From positions 1 to 55,792 of the IMG/VR virus record IMGVR_UViG_3300047546_000397: a stretch of DNA of 55,792 nt. One strand, 5' to 3'. Positions 23,916 to 32,705 of this stretch are shown piece by piece. Position 1 is the stretch's first letter. Each line of letters begins with the position of its first letter. The translations under genes and the position numbers were made by a program. The notes beneath the pieces are model-generated. The model ran no database searches, was not told where the DNA came from, and worked only from the letters and a program-made list of their open reading frames with translations. This stretch comes from a virus.

Positions 23916-24813
23916 TTATATCTCCAATGTCTGCAATTTTATCTTTTGGTATTACCGTATGTTTATCATCTACAAAGAATGATTCTAATGTACGTGATGG
24001 TGTGCTGTCAAGTTTTTTCTTCTTTACTACCCTTTTGATTGGCTCAATGTCACCTCTGTCTTCTTTGATTCGTCGATATGTTTGATTTGCTGCTATCAAT
24101 AACAATACCGCTAATGGGTCAAACACAATAATGATGACAAAGATGACCAGTCGAACTGCTTTATCAATTAAGTCTCTATCTTGTGTGCCATAAACTACTT
24201 CAGCAACATATTTTATAGGCCCCAAATCTGATTCAGCCTTTTTAACTTCCAAGGATAAAGGAAACCTTTCCTCCGTAAGCGACTGTATCTCTTTTTGTAA
24301 CCTCTTAGTCTCAGCAGTGATTCTCTCACGGTCTTTCTGTTGGGCTTTGCGGATCTGATTCGCCCGTTCGGCACCCTTTTCGTCTTTCGAGCGACCCATA
24401 ACTTGATCGACAGCCGCATCATATTGTTCAAGGTTCTTGTTGTTCCTTTCGATCTGCGATTGAATAACTTTGATCTTTTCATCATAGATTTCTACCTTTG
24501 CTGCTTGTGGTGCTATTGTGCTTGAATGTTCAATGTGTGCTTTTGACAGATAACCAAAGATACCCATTGATGTGATACCCATCAACAACACGACTGCAAT
24601 AAGAAAATAAAGTTTGAGTGCAGAGAAAGTTGTCTTCCAGTGATTGTATACCCATGATACAGTTACCAGTTTTGCTGCTTCAAGCACAGAACCCATGATG
24701 ATGATAGGCCAGTATGAACCTGGAAATATCTGAGCAAGACCAATTACCGAGTAGTATGCAGCAATACCCGATAAGGCAATAGCAGTCAAAAATGGTAGTA
24801 TTACATGTATCAC
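23902..24813 (-). CDS. Membrane protein with central coiled coil
   Basis: A 303-residue protein with hydrophobic segments near residues 5-27, 36-55 and 66-88, a long charged coiled coil (about 105-215, EKIKVIQSQIERNNKNLEQ...), a further membrane pair near 220-245 (LVIFVIIIVFDPLAVLLLI) and a basic tail. Such a protein between genes 43 and uvsX is found in related phages and is of unknown role; anchoring of replication complexes to the membrane is one possibility but not shown. Coupled to gene 43 by ATGA. Confidence 0.75.
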   Translation of the reverse strand: MIHVILPFLTAIALSGIAAYYSVIGLAQIFPGSYWPIIIMGSVLEAAKLVTVSWVYNHWKTTFSALKLYFLIAVVLLMGITSMGIFGYLSKAHIEHSSTIAPQAAKVEIYDEKIKVIQSQIERNNKNLEQYDAAVDQVMGRSKDEKGAERANQIRKAQQKDRERITAETKRLQKEIQSLTEERFPLSLEVKKAESDLGPIKYVAEVVYGTQDRDLIDKAVRLVIFVIIIVFDPLAVLLLIAANQTYRRIKEDRGDIEPIKRVVKKKKLDSTPSRTLESFFVDDKHTVIPKDKIADIGDINERT

Positions 24814-27338
24814 GTGAAGAAACTTTCAAGTGTGTATTGCTTCTCTGTCTTCCAACCAATGCAGTCAAGAATCAATTTAATTGGCTCAACGAAAGACTTT
24901 TCAAACTGTGTTTCATAATCAATATATTCTTGCAGACCAAACTCTTTTGGTAGTCTTGTTGGAAAAGAAACGACTGTATCTCTAAACGGGTTTGGTGTTT
25001 TGAGATAGGCGAATTTCAACTTTTCACCTTCTTGTATCAAAGGATACTTAGTCAACAAGTTGTGCTGTTTAAGGAAATGATTATACAGTATTGCACCCTT
25101 CACATGAATTGGTGTGCCTTTTCTGTATATTGTAGCAGAATCAGCATATTCTTTCAAGCCATTACAACCACGTGGAAAAGAAATATCTTCAACAGGCAAC
25201 TTTTTGAACTCTTCTCTGAAGTCAGCAATAAATTGTTGCACTGTTTCTTCATCGGTGTTTACAATTAGATCAACTAGTTTGTACATTTTATCACGCACAA
25301 CGGTAGGTGTTGATGACTTGACCATCTCAAGACCCATAACTTTGAGTTTGGGTTTTGCATATTGTACACCTTCGTTATTGTACACATTCAGAATATAACG
25401 TTTCTTTGCTGTCCAAATGCCTTTGTCGGACAACCCTTCACGTTTCATTTGCATCTTTTGGTCGTATGCGTGAACATACTCAGCAAGAGTCTGATAACTT
25501 TCATCAATGTAAGGTTGAATTTTCTCTTCACAGATTTTGTCCATGAAGGTGATAACTTTCTCAGTCGATGGCTTCTGTTTATAGACAGAATCAACCAATG
25601 GACCAAGATTGAGATAGATCGAATCTGTATCTGAAGCAATAACATAATCTTTATCGGTTTTTAATAATTTGTTTAGATATTCGTTGAGTTTGTTTTCAAT
25701 CCAACGAATTGACAATTGGCCTGCTTGTGTAACAGCAAGTGCTTGTCTCAAATCATAGAACCGAAAATACTGTGAACCCATCGCACCATAAGCAGAGTTC
25801 AATGAAACTTTTTTAGCCAACTGAAGATTGTTATATCTTGCAATCAACTTTTCAATTTCTTTTTTCTTCAATACATCTTTTTCATTTTCATAATCTTGCT
25901 GCTCTTTCAACATCAACTTCTTAAACTTCTTGCGATCTTCATACATCTCAATCATCATTGCTGGCAAGAAACCTTGTTTGTCTGTACGAAAGAATTGACC
26001 GTTAGGTGTGATGGTTACATTGCTCATCACACTTGTGTCAAGTTCTCTGTCAAGCAAACTTTCTACTGATGCTTGTGTTGAAAGGCGGCGCATGTCATCT
26101 GTGTAGTCTTCTTTCTCAACTAATGTTTCTGGTGAGATATTATATTGCATAATCAAATGCGGATACAGACTGTTCAAGTCAAATGATGCAACCCAATTGT
26201 GTAAACCAATCTGTGGTTCTTTGACATATGCACCTTCAAATGCTTCACTCTTCTTTGCAACACGGCGTGGTGGAACAACAATTTTTTTCTCTAACAGATA
26301 GTTATAGATCAGTGCATCCCACATTCTTGTTTGAGCAAAGACATCATCATAATTTGTTTTAGTGTCATATGCCAGAGTAAGAGCAAGTTCAACCAACTTC
26401 AACTTGTCTTCCAGTTTCAACACAAGATGAACGTCTTTGATGTTATACTCAATAAACTTTTGATGATCAAGTCTGTAGAGTTGATGTAGATTATCATACT
26501 CATCATATGATAGTTTGCTTTCACCAAGTTCTACACTAGCAACAGTTTCTAATCGATAGTTCTCAATGTTTTTGCCACCGGGAGCATACCATTGATACAA
26601 TTCAAGATAGTCAAGAACAGAAATACCAATCAAGTCATAAACAGTTTGCTCTTTACCTTTGAACATGGTCTTTCTTTCCGAATAGACTGACCATGGCGAC
26701 AACTTATTTACTACATCATCCCCAAATAAACGTGTGAAACGATTGACAAGGTAAGGAACATCAAAGAACTTGATATTCCAACCAGTAACAACGTCAGGCC
26801 AATTGCTTGACCAGTCAGCAATAAACCGTTCACACAAATCGATTTCATCTTCGCAACGAACGTAAGTTTCTTCACCTTTCACCCCATAATTACCATAACC
26901 ATAAACTGTAGTACCGCCATTCAATTGATGAATGGCGATTGCTGTAATAGGCTCAGTAGCCTTGTATGGATCGGGAAAACCATTTTCTGAACCAACCTCA
27001 ATGTCTATGAATACGACAGAGAGATGAGAAATATCCCAATCAATAATGCCTCTAAAATTGTCAGCAATGAAGGCGTATTCATAGCGTGTATTGCCGTAGA
27101 TTTTAAAGTTTGAAACATCTTCGTAACGTTTGACAAAATCACGTGCCTCCCGAATAGTATCAAAAGTCATAGGCTCTAGTGGCTCATTGAACAATGAACG
27201 CCACTGAGATGGTTTATTAGATTGCACAAACAAAGACGGAGAGTATTTGACTTTGCTCTTTACTCTCCGCCCATTGTTTACTCCACGAAAAAGAATGTTA
27301 TTGCCGTGGACACAAACATTTGTATAGTATTTTGACAT
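24810..27338 (-). CDS. 43: DNA polymerase gp43 (family B)
   Basis: An 842-residue family B polymerase that copies the genome with the gp45 clamp. The exonuclease domain has VFIDIEVGSENGFPDP (ExoI) and GWNIKFFDVPYL (ExoII). The polymerase domain has DLNSLYPHLIMQYN (motif A, SLYP), KKVSLNSAYGAMGS (motif B) and YVIASDTDSIYLN (motif C, DTDS). The C-terminal residues KQYTLESFFT resemble a clamp-binding peptide. It ends in overlap with the membrane protein gene. Confidence 0.95.
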   Translation of the reverse strand: MSKYYTNVCVHGNNILFRGVNNGRRVKSKVKYSPSLFVQSNKPSQWRSLFNEPLEPMTFDTIREARDFVKRYEDVSNFKIYGNTRYEYAFIADNFRGIIDWDISHLSVVFIDIEVGSENGFPDPYKATEPITAIAIHQLNGGTTVYGYGNYGVKGEETYVRCEDEIDLCERFIADWSSNWPDVVTGWNIKFFDVPYLVNRFTRLFGDDVVNKLSPWSVYSERKTMFKGKEQTVYDLIGISVLDYLELYQWYAPGGKNIENYRLETVASVELGESKLSYDEYDNLHQLYRLDHQKFIEYNIKDVHLVLKLEDKLKLVELALTLAYDTKTNYDDVFAQTRMWDALIYNYLLEKKIVVPPRRVAKKSEAFEGAYVKEPQIGLHNWVASFDLNSLYPHLIMQYNISPETLVEKEDYTDDMRRLSTQASVESLLDRELDTSVMSNVTITPNGQFFRTDKQGFLPAMMIEMYEDRKKFKKLMLKEQQDYENEKDVLKKKEIEKLIARYNNLQLAKKVSLNSAYGAMGSQYFRFYDLRQALAVTQAGQLSIRWIENKLNEYLNKLLKTDKDYVIASDTDSIYLNLGPLVDSVYKQKPSTEKVITFMDKICEEKIQPYIDESYQTLAEYVHAYDQKMQMKREGLSDKGIWTAKKRYILNVYNNEGVQYAKPKLKVMGLEMVKSSTPTVVRDKMYKLVDLIVNTDEETVQQFIADFREEFKKLPVEDISFPRGCNGLKEYADSATIYRKGTPIHVKGAILYNHFLKQHNLLTKYPLIQEGEKLKFAYLKTPNPFRDTVVSFPTRLPKEFGLQEYIDYETQFEKSFVEPIKLILDCIGWKTEKQYTLESFFT

Positions 27339-27643
27339 TAAAGTTTAAGACCTGGTGGTGCTATCTCAATGCGACTGAACATTTTTCTGTATTGAGATAG
27401 TAAATCGGTCACAGGTGTATTGACTGTTAAAATATCATCATACTTGAATTTGATGCCTTTGTCAAACTCTTCAACAAATGCAAGGTATGGTGCAAAACCA
27501 ACACCACCAGGATCATTTGCGGCACGTGGTGGCACAGCAATCACTTGCATTGGATTTTTTACTACAATATCGTCACCTTGTTCAGTGACTTCACCAATAA
27601 TTGTTTGATGTGTTTTAAATGTAATACAAACTATTTCACTCAT
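27338..27643 (-). CDS. Small Sm-like hypothetical protein
   Basis: A 101-residue protein whose first half looks like an Sm fold: short strands CITFKTHQTIIGEVTEQGDDIVVK, then the NPMQVIAVPP block. T4-like phages of aquatic hosts often carry such a small gene before 43. An RNA-binding role is possible by analogy but there is no direct evidence. Coupled at both ends (ATGA and TAATG). Confidence 0.6.
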   Translation of the reverse strand: MSEIVCITFKTHQTIIGEVTEQGDDIVVKNPMQVIAVPPRAANDPGGVGFAPYLAFVEEFDKGIKFKYDDILTVNTPVTDLLSQYRKMFSRIEIAPPGLKL

Positions 27644-27870
27644 ACTGTTACCTTTGTAGATGGTTCATAAACATCAAGTGTTACCCACTTTTTTGGAAAC
27701 AACATTTCACGACCAACAAAGTCGGCAATGTCATATGTCGGATCATCAACAAGGCCAATCAACTCAACCTTGTCATCAAACTCACGGATTACAAGATCAT
27801 ACTTGTATGCTTTAGGAAGTTTAGTGTTTGTTTCAGCCAGTTGTTTAGCCACTTTTGTAATATTACTCAT
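27640..27870 (-). CDS. Hypothetical protein
   Basis: A 76-residue alpha/beta protein, MSNITKVAKQLAETNT then YKYDLVIREFDDKVELIGLVDD. A GGAG site precedes the ATG. I do not recognise it beyond conservation of position in related phages. Confidence 0.6.
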   Translation of the reverse strand: MSNITKVAKQLAETNTKLPKAYKYDLVIREFDDKVELIGLVDDPTYDIADFVGREMLFPKKWVTLDVYEPSTKVTV

Positions 27871-27873
27871 AAC

Positions 27874-28368
27874 TTACTCCTTACATTGAATAACTTTAAC
27901 ATCACATTTTTTCAAAAATTCAATACCTGATTCACTTCTGTAGGTTTCTTTGAAATAGACCTCCTTGATTCCTGACTGATATATCATTTTAGCACATTCC
28001 AAGCACGGTGCGTGGGTAATAAACATTGTTGCCCCTTCACTTGAGTTCGTTGACCGAGAAACTTTCGCAAGACAGTTTGATTCGGCATGAAGCACTTCTG
28101 GCTTAGAATGTAGTTTTGACCATCCATGTGCAGTTTCAGTATAACCATTATGCATCATGAATTTATCACTTTGTCGGCATTCTTCTTTGAGAATGTATTC
28201 AACATCTTCACAATTGTTATCCCAGCCAGATGGCATGCCATTATATCCAATACCGATAATTGTGTTGTCTTTGACGATTACACAGCCAACTTGTAATCTT
28301 TTTGCGGTAGAAAGTTCAGCATAGACTTCTGCTGCCTTCATGTGGGCTTGTATAAATTTTTCTTTCAT
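27874..28368 (-). CDS. cd: dCMP deaminase
   Basis: A 164-residue zinc deaminase making dUMP from dCMP for dTMP synthesis. The Zn motifs are VLHAESN (HAE) and THAPCLECAKMIYQ (PCxxC). The N-terminus KRLQVGCVIVKDN fits the fold. I start at MKEKFIQAHMKAAEVY since upstream in-frame codons are only GTG and the first ATG gives a normal family N-terminus; no clear Shine-Dalgarno site is seen. Length agrees with phage dCMP deaminases (about 190 in T4, slightly shorter here). Confidence 0.88.
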   Translation of the reverse strand: MKEKFIQAHMKAAEVYAELSTAKRLQVGCVIVKDNTIIGIGYNGMPSGWDNNCEDVEYILKEECRQSDKFMMHNGYTETAHGWSKLHSKPEVLHAESNCLAKVSRSTNSSEGATMFITHAPCLECAKMIYQSGIKEVYFKETYRSESGIEFLKKCDVKVIQCKE

Positions 28369-28419
28369 AGATGTAAGCACTCACTTCACTCGTAAGGCAC
28401 GACGAAAAAATGTTTCCGA

Positions 28420-29235
28420 TTACTCTAATATCACAAGTGCTTTTCTAGCCACCGATGCTTGATTAGCATGTAAGAAGAATGGCAAGAATCTTTCACCTAA
28501 GAATCCTGGATAACGCCACGGTAGTGGCTCTGATGTTGTAGTTTGTGTTGGATATACTTTATTTGTATTTTGCCACACGTATTCTAATATTTCGAATAAC
28601 TCAGATGCATACTTTCTGAATAATTGTTTACGCATGACGTAACACGTTTCAAAACTTGCGCCATTCTCATCCCACCACTGCATACTGTCTCTGTAATCTG
28701 GCAATAATTTTTCAATGCCTTCAAGAAACAGATTTAGATACTCTTCTGGTTGTGATTGTAAGTATTGTGTACGAACAGAATAAGGCAATGGTGTAATTGG
28801 ATTTGTGATTGCATCATGTGTTTCAAGAAGTTTCAGTGCTGCTGCTTTCTGTTCGTCAGAAGCCATGTAATCAGCACTTTCTTTTGTGGGTGGCATTGCT
28901 GCTTTCAACACATTCTTGTCTAAGTCGCCTTTGAAGTCAAGATAACGACGATATGTTGTACACCCGATGAAGTCAGCACGTGCGTGTTTCCACAAATAAT
29001 ACTCGGATGCTTGTTGACCTAAAGCACGAAGAAACTCATCTTCACTACGTGTACCATAATAATGACGATATTCATACACACTCTTGTGATGAGAAGTGTT
29101 TATCCAGTTACCTGGTCCCGGTGGATGCCAACCATATGGTGCATGACTACCAGCATACGCAGCCTTCAACCAAGACGATTCGTGATTAAAAGGAAAGTCC
29201 TTATGAAAATGACTTACCATTAGTAGATCAGTCAT
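28420..29235 (-). CDS. DUF4422-like glycosyltransferase
   Basis: A 271-residue protein with FIGCTTYRRYLDF, ETCYVMRKQLFRKYASELF and YPGFLGERFLPFFLHAN, the order of blocks in the DUF4422 family of capsular glycosyltransferases. Start MTDLLMVSHFHKDF chosen; a run of purines (AAGAAGAG) lies upstream and the ATG overlaps the end of the 54-residue gene. Donor and acceptor unknown. Outside the two sugar cassettes, it adds to the glycan-modifying load of the genome. Confidence 0.7.
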   Translation of the reverse strand: MTDLLMVSHFHKDFPFNHESSWLKAAYAGSHAPYGWHPPGPGNWINTSHHKSVYEYRHYYGTRSEDEFLRALGQQASEYYLWKHARADFIGCTTYRRYLDFKGDLDKNVLKAAMPPTKESADYMASDEQKAAALKLLETHDAITNPITPLPYSVRTQYLQSQPEEYLNLFLEGIEKLLPDYRDSMQWWDENGASFETCYVMRKQLFRKYASELFEILEYVWQNTNKVYPTQTTTSEPLPWRYPGFLGERFLPFFLHANQASVARKALVILE

Positions 29236-29392
29236 CTTGTGTCTCTTCTTTTCTCTTCTTCTTGAACTCAATACGTGGTGCAATGATTGCTTGAATCATC
29301 TCACGTTTGTAGTCAAATTTATGTTCACCTTTAAGACTTGACAGTAAAATCTTCAAGTCTTTTTTCATTTTAAAATTTTGATTGGGTTTCAT
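29228..29392 (-). CDS. 54-residue basic hypothetical protein
   Basis: A short ORF in the gap between the oxygenase and the DUF4422 gene: starts MKPNQNFKMKKDLKILLSS, then EHKFDYKREMIQAIIAPR, ends KKKRKEETQDD. It is supported by tight coupling: its ATG overlaps the upstream stop (TAATG) and its stop overlaps the next start. Strongly basic; function unknown. Confidence 0.6.
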   Translation of the reverse strand: MKPNQNFKMKKDLKILLSSLKGEHKFDYKREMIQAIIAPRIEFKKKRKEETQDD

Positions 29393-29970
29393 TACCATGT
29401 CCAAGAAACGTATGAGTATCGTGTGCCTTTCGTCACTAAGTCAACTCTGTGTGGATAAAGAAAGTTTGATGGGAAAATCATAATCTCACCTGCCTTCAAA
29501 GTTATGGGTGTATCTTGCCAAAACACCAGATCACCACCTTCATATCCGCCATTCAAACCACCAAGAACAGTGAGTGTTGGTATACCTTTGCGCTGACCAT
29601 CAAACATTGAATGAATGTGATCACAGTGAAGTTTCATCTGCGTGTCTTCACGATAACGGTTAAAACGAACCTCGGTGTATCCTTGCCAAGAAGCATACCA
29701 ATCGCAACCCCATTCCGCAAGTTCTTGGTGATATCTTTGTAGACCATCCCAAATTCTTTGCATAATGTATTCTTTGTGTTTTACATTTGACCATGTAACG
29801 GCAAGTTCGTGTTCATACGAATGATTGGAATTGTTATGATAATCATAAAATTGATGTGTTTGAAACTGACCCTCTACTAGTTCTAGTTCGTCAACAGTCT
29901 CTTCACACACTTCTGGTATGAGCCAATCAGAATAGATTTTGAGATATGATCGTAAGTCTTTGTTCATCAT
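29392..29970 (-). CDS. 2-oxoglutarate/Fe(II)-dependent dioxygenase
   Basis: A 192-residue oxygenase of the prolyl-4-hydroxylase type. The iron ligands are KLHCDHIHS (HxD) and PHRVDLVTKGTRYSYVSW, giving the distal His and the Arg that binds 2-oxoglutarate. Such genes are frequent in marine T4-like phages; the target (protein, nucleic acid or small molecule) is not known. The ATG pair lies ten bases past a terminator hairpin, with only a weak AAAGA ribosome site; the GTG upstream lies inside the hairpin and is unlikely. Confidence 0.82.
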   Translation of the reverse strand: MMNKDLRSYLKIYSDWLIPEVCEETVDELELVEGQFQTHQFYDYHNNSNHSYEHELAVTWSNVKHKEYIMQRIWDGLQRYHQELAEWGCDWYASWQGYTEVRFNRYREDTQMKLHCDHIHSMFDGQRKGIPTLTVLGGLNGGYEGGDLVFWQDTPITLKAGEIMIFPSNFLYPHRVDLVTKGTRYSYVSWTW

Positions 29971-29981
29971 GTATCTTTCAA

Positions 29982-30001
29982 AGTGGGGCTTGCGCCCCAC
30001 T
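29982..30001 (-). terminator. Terminator hairpin with GNRA loop
   Basis: Minus-strand AGTGGGGC-GCAA-GCCCCACT, a perfect eight-base-pair stem with a GCAA tetraloop, followed by TTGAAAG. It lies between the Hsp20 stop and the oxygenase start. The U-run is short, so pausing or RNA protection is an alternative role. Confidence 0.6.
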
Positions 30002-30003
30002 CA

Positions 30004-30483
30004 TTACGCAGCCTGTTTTTCTTCTTGTAGAAGTTGAGGCTGAAATGTTTTGAGTTCATTACCAATCTCAATCTTACGTGGTTTCTTATGCTCTGGAACG
30101 ATGTTCTCAAGTCCAATGCGTAGAATACCATCTTTGTATTCTGCACCCTTTACTTCAATGGTGTCAGCAATAGTGATTGACTTAGTGAAAGAACGTGTAC
30201 CAATACCACGATGTAGATATTCCAAGTTTGGTGTTCCTTCAATCTTTTCACCTTTGATAGTCAATGTATTTTCTTGTACCTGAATATCAATTTCATCTTT
30301 ACTGAAACCAGCAACAGCAAGTTCTACCGCATACTTATTCTCGTCTAGTTTGATGATGTTATGTGGTGGAAAGTTATTTACTGGTTTAGTTTCGTTTAGA
30401 ATTGATTCTACATCACGAATAAAGTTTTCGAAGCCAAGTGTCTGATGAAACAATGGTCCAAAAGCAATACGTCCTACTGTCAT
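30004..30483 (-). CDS. hsp20: Hsp20 small heat-shock protein
   Basis: A 159-residue alpha-crystallin family chaperone. The crystallin domain runs from NIIKLDENKYAVELAVAGFSKDEI through NTLTIKGEK to DGILRIGLENIVPE, with the closing IxI-like strand. Start MTVGRIAFGPLFHQTLGF chosen since AAGGAG lies eight bases upstream; an in-frame ATG seven codons earlier precedes that site. Small heat-shock proteins keep unfolded proteins soluble and are a hallmark of aquatic T4-like phages. The final stretch is Gln/Glu rich. Confidence 0.92.
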   Translation of the reverse strand: MTVGRIAFGPLFHQTLGFENFIRDVESILNETKPVNNFPPHNIIKLDENKYAVELAVAGFSKDEIDIQVQENTLTIKGEKIEGTPNLEYLHRGIGTRSFTKSITIADTIEVKGAEYKDGILRIGLENIVPEHKKPRKIEIGNELKTFQPQLLQEEKQAA

Positions 30484-30513
30484 AGTTTTCTCCTTTTTAA
30501 GCAAGTTAAATTA

Positions 30514-30534
30514 CGTGACCCCGAAGGCATCACG
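30514..30534 (-). terminator. Hairpin with C(UUCG)G-type loop after small ORF
   Basis: Minus-strand CGTGATGCC-TTCG-GGGTCACG, a stem with one bulged G and a UUCG loop, overlapping the TGA of the upstream small gene and followed by TAATTTAA. Weak terminator or processing hairpin. Confidence 0.45.
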
Positions 30535-30718
30535 ACTTACTTGCAACCACAAATGCTGTGCGGTTGACAAGATAAGTTCTTTGGGGATTACTTTGACTAA
30601 AGACTTTAATAAACTCGTTACTACCTTCTTTAATCACGTTGTCGTAATCCCTAGTATACACTTCTTCTTTGGTATACTTATTAATCAGTTTGATTGCATT
30701 GTTTTTCACTTTGTTCAT
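30530..30718 (-). CDS. Small hypothetical protein downstream of regA
   Basis: A 62-residue basic protein, MNKVKNNAIKLINKYTKEEV, ending QRTYLVNRTAFVVASKS. It follows regA by 12 bases and is followed by a hairpin. A small gene at this position occurs in related phages. Function unknown. Confidence 0.6.
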   Translation of the reverse strand: MNKVKNNAIKLINKYTKEEVYTRDYDNVIKEGSNEFIKVFSQSNPQRTYLVNRTAFVVASKS

Positions 30719-30730
30719 GATATGCCACCA

Positions 30731-31135
30731 TTATTCGGTTCTACCTTTTTTACCTATGTTATATTTAGCAACTAATTCCCAATCATCTTTCTCTTTGAAA
30801 GAGATGATTTTAATTTGATGAATTGGCGCCATGTTGTTTTCAATTATATCATAGTTTATAATTTTTAGCAAGCCCCATTCTTCAAGTAAATTGGCAATAG
30901 CATTACGTCTTTGTATATCATTTTCGGTAATTGTAGATAACTTACCATCTAAAGCAAACAGTTCTTTAAAGTGTACAATGTAATACTTGCCTTGCTTGTG
31001 CAATATATGGCAAGATTGATACAACACTCTTTCTTTACGACTTGAGACACCGATTCTTGTGAGTGTCTCACGAACTTTTAAAAAGTCATCTTGATTCGGC
31101 AAGACAACTTCAACAAACTTAGATAGATCAACCAT
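30731..31135 (-). CDS. regA: Translational repressor RegA
   Basis: A 134-residue RegA homologue (T4 RegA has 122), the protein that binds ribosome sites of early phage mRNAs and blocks their translation. Conserved blocks: FVEVVLPNQDDFLKVRETLTRIG, LYQSCHILHKQGKYYIVHFKELF and the RRNAIANLLEEWGL helix. It comes right after gp62, as in T4. Later part (KIISFKEKDDWELVAKYNIGKK) agrees with the family. Confidence 0.9.
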   Translation of the reverse strand: MVDLSKFVEVVLPNQDDFLKVRETLTRIGVSSRKERVLYQSCHILHKQGKYYIVHFKELFALDGKLSTITENDIQRRNAIANLLEEWGLLKIINYDIIENNMAPIHQIKIISFKEKDDWELVAKYNIGKKGRTE

Positions 31136-31136
31136 G

Positions 31137-31523
31137 TCATTTCCTTAACCCACCTATAGAGGTTTCTTCTTTTAGTTTTTGGATTTCTTCTTTGCTCAGT
31201 AGTCGCAAAGCCTCACGTGCTTTGGAGTCGGACAGGCCATAGACCATTTTGATACATTCCAAATCATCGTTTTTTTCAGCCTTAGCCCACTTCGCAAACG
31301 GTCTTTTCATAGACCTGACAGTATTTAGTAAATAGTCGAACTGTAGTTTCTTTTCAAGATAGTGCCTACTATTCATCTCATTCGCAAAGACCAGACAGTC
31401 TTTGTGCTGAGATATGGCTCGATTTACTAGAAACGGATTGTAGTCTCTCTCAGTTAAGTCATCTACAATCAGTTGCTTTTTAGTCTGTAGAATGGCTGTG
31501 GCATAGTCAAACGGATTGCTCAT
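31137..31523 (-). CDS. 62: Clamp loader small subunit gp62
   Basis: A 128-residue subunit that pairs with gp44 to load the gp45 clamp. Start MSNPFDYATAILQTKKQ is fixed by the ATGA overlap with the gp44 stop. Blocks such as NPFLVNRAISQ, LQFDYLLNTVRSMKRPFAKW and YGLSDSKAREALRLLS match gp62 relatives. Shorter than T4 gp62 (187), as in marine relatives. Confidence 0.85.
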   Translation of the reverse strand: MSNPFDYATAILQTKKQLIVDDLTERDYNPFLVNRAISQHKDCLVFANEMNSRHYLEKKLQFDYLLNTVRSMKRPFAKWAKAEKNDDLECIKMVYGLSDSKAREALRLLSKEEIQKLKEETSIGGLRK

Positions 31524-32449
31524 TTGAACTCCACATTCGCCATGATTTCCGTCAGACAAGCAACAAGATTGATTTCATGATCAGCAACGAATGCCTGCTT
31601 GTATTGATAGTCGGCAAGAATTAGAACTGCTTGTGGTATACTCTGAGGCTTTGCAATGTCATACAAAGCATCATAGAGTTTGCGAAAGAATGTCGTGTTA
31701 TCAATGTCTGTACTTGCTGCCCATTTACGGACGGATGTAAAGTCTTTTTCTTTCAGATGTTTGACAATCTGTGTGATAGAGATATCACCAATCTGAGAGA
31801 GGATGCCTACATCAATCTTGCCGAGTTTGGAATAGCGTTGTAGTTCATTAATAACACGACGAAAATCTGGAAAGTGTTTCTTGACTACTTCAGCAATTAC
31901 CTTTTCGTCAAATTCAACTTTCTCTGTATTGAGTATGTGTGTGATGCGTTTGAAGAAAGCACCGGCCATCTTTTGCTTTTCACCATTCTTCAAATTAAAT
32001 TCAATGACTGCACAACGACTGTGTAGTGGGTCAATGATTTTGTTTTTGTAGTTACAAGTGAAAATAAAAGAACAGTTTGCAGCAAACTCTTCAATCGCAT
32101 TACGCAGAATTGCTTGTGCGTTTGGTGTTAGATAGTCTGCTTCATCTAGAATGACAACCTTTCGGCCGCCAGATAGAGAAATAGATGATGCATAGTTTTT
32201 AATTTTGACACGAATCGTATCAACACCGTTCTCATCAGAACCATTGATTATCATGTAGTCGCAACCGATTTCGTTGCACATGGCCTTGGCGATTGTAGTC
32301 TTGCCCACGCCCGCTCCACCAGCCAGAAGGAGATTTGGTATCTCCTTCTGATTCACGTATTCTTGAAATGTTGCCTTCAAGCGTTCTGGTAAAATACAAT
32401 CTTCCACTGTTCGTGGCCGATACTTTTCTGTCCACAGAAGATGTTCCAT
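31520..32449 (-). CDS. 44: Clamp loader ATPase gp44
   Basis: A 309-residue AAA+ clamp-loader subunit. Motifs in order: EKYRPRTVEDCILPE, Walker A LAGGAGVGKTTIAK, Walker B KVVILDEADYLT, sensor 1 FIFTCNYKNKI, and the SRC arginine finger in DPLHSRCAVIEF. It opens gp45 on primer-template DNA. A sigma70-like promoter lies 33 bases upstream. Size is close to T4 gp44 (319). Confidence 0.93.
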   Translation of the reverse strand: MEHLLWTEKYRPRTVEDCILPERLKATFQEYVNQKEIPNLLLAGGAGVGKTTIAKAMCNEIGCDYMIINGSDENGVDTIRVKIKNYASSISLSGGRKVVILDEADYLTPNAQAILRNAIEEFAANCSFIFTCNYKNKIIDPLHSRCAVIEFNLKNGEKQKMAGAFFKRITHILNTEKVEFDEKVIAEVVKKHFPDFRRVINELQRYSKLGKIDVGILSQIGDISITQIVKHLKEKDFTSVRKWAASTDIDNTTFFRKLYDALYDIAKPQSIPQAVLILADYQYKQAFVADHEINLVACLTEIMANVEFK

Positions 32450-32481
32450 GGTAACCTTTCACAAAAATCATAATGTAATAT

Positions 32482-32510
32482 ATTATATCAGTCAGCGTTC
32501 AATTTTGCAA
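32482..32510 (-). promoter_or_regulatory. Early promoter before gene 44
   Basis: TTGCAA-N17-TATAAT on the minus strand: exact -10, -35 with two mismatches. It lies across the end of the upstream 71-residue gene and would drive 44-62-regA. Confidence 0.5.
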
Positions 32511-32703
32511 GAACTTCAAGATATGGTTCTTTAACTTGCCAATCAATGTTGTTGACACCATAAATGACAGTTCTTGGCTGCAATTGAGCATTCGTATCCG
32601 GCTGAATCAACTCAAAGACGGAAGCAACAATGTCTTTGTTGATAGCAATTGAATCACCGTCAAAGTTTGATGATGCATTAGTAAAAACAACGAACTTACC
32701 CAT
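32488..32703 (-). CDS. Small hypothetical protein between genes 45 and 44
   Basis: A 71-residue protein, MGKFVVFTNASSNFDGDSIAI, with strand-rich composition (VVFTNA, TVIYGVNNIDWQVK) and a short tail. Position between clamp and loader is shared by related phages. No function known. Confidence 0.65.
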   Translation of the reverse strand: MGKFVVFTNASSNFDGDSIAINKDIVASVFELIQPDTNAQLQPRTVIYGVNNIDWQVKEPYLEVLAKLNAD

Positions 32704-32705
32704 GA

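Noticed and set aside
28381-28419. Possible terminator between the DUF4422 gene and the dCMP deaminase gene
   Set aside because: Only a four-base stem can be drawn and there is no U-tract after it.
29971-30000. GTG start extending the 2OG oxygenase by ten residues
   Set aside because: The GTG and its upstream region form part of a terminator hairpin; the downstream ATG pair is more likely.
31325-31332. CTAAATA match inside gene 62
   Set aside because: Inside coding sequence, with no nearby downstream start.
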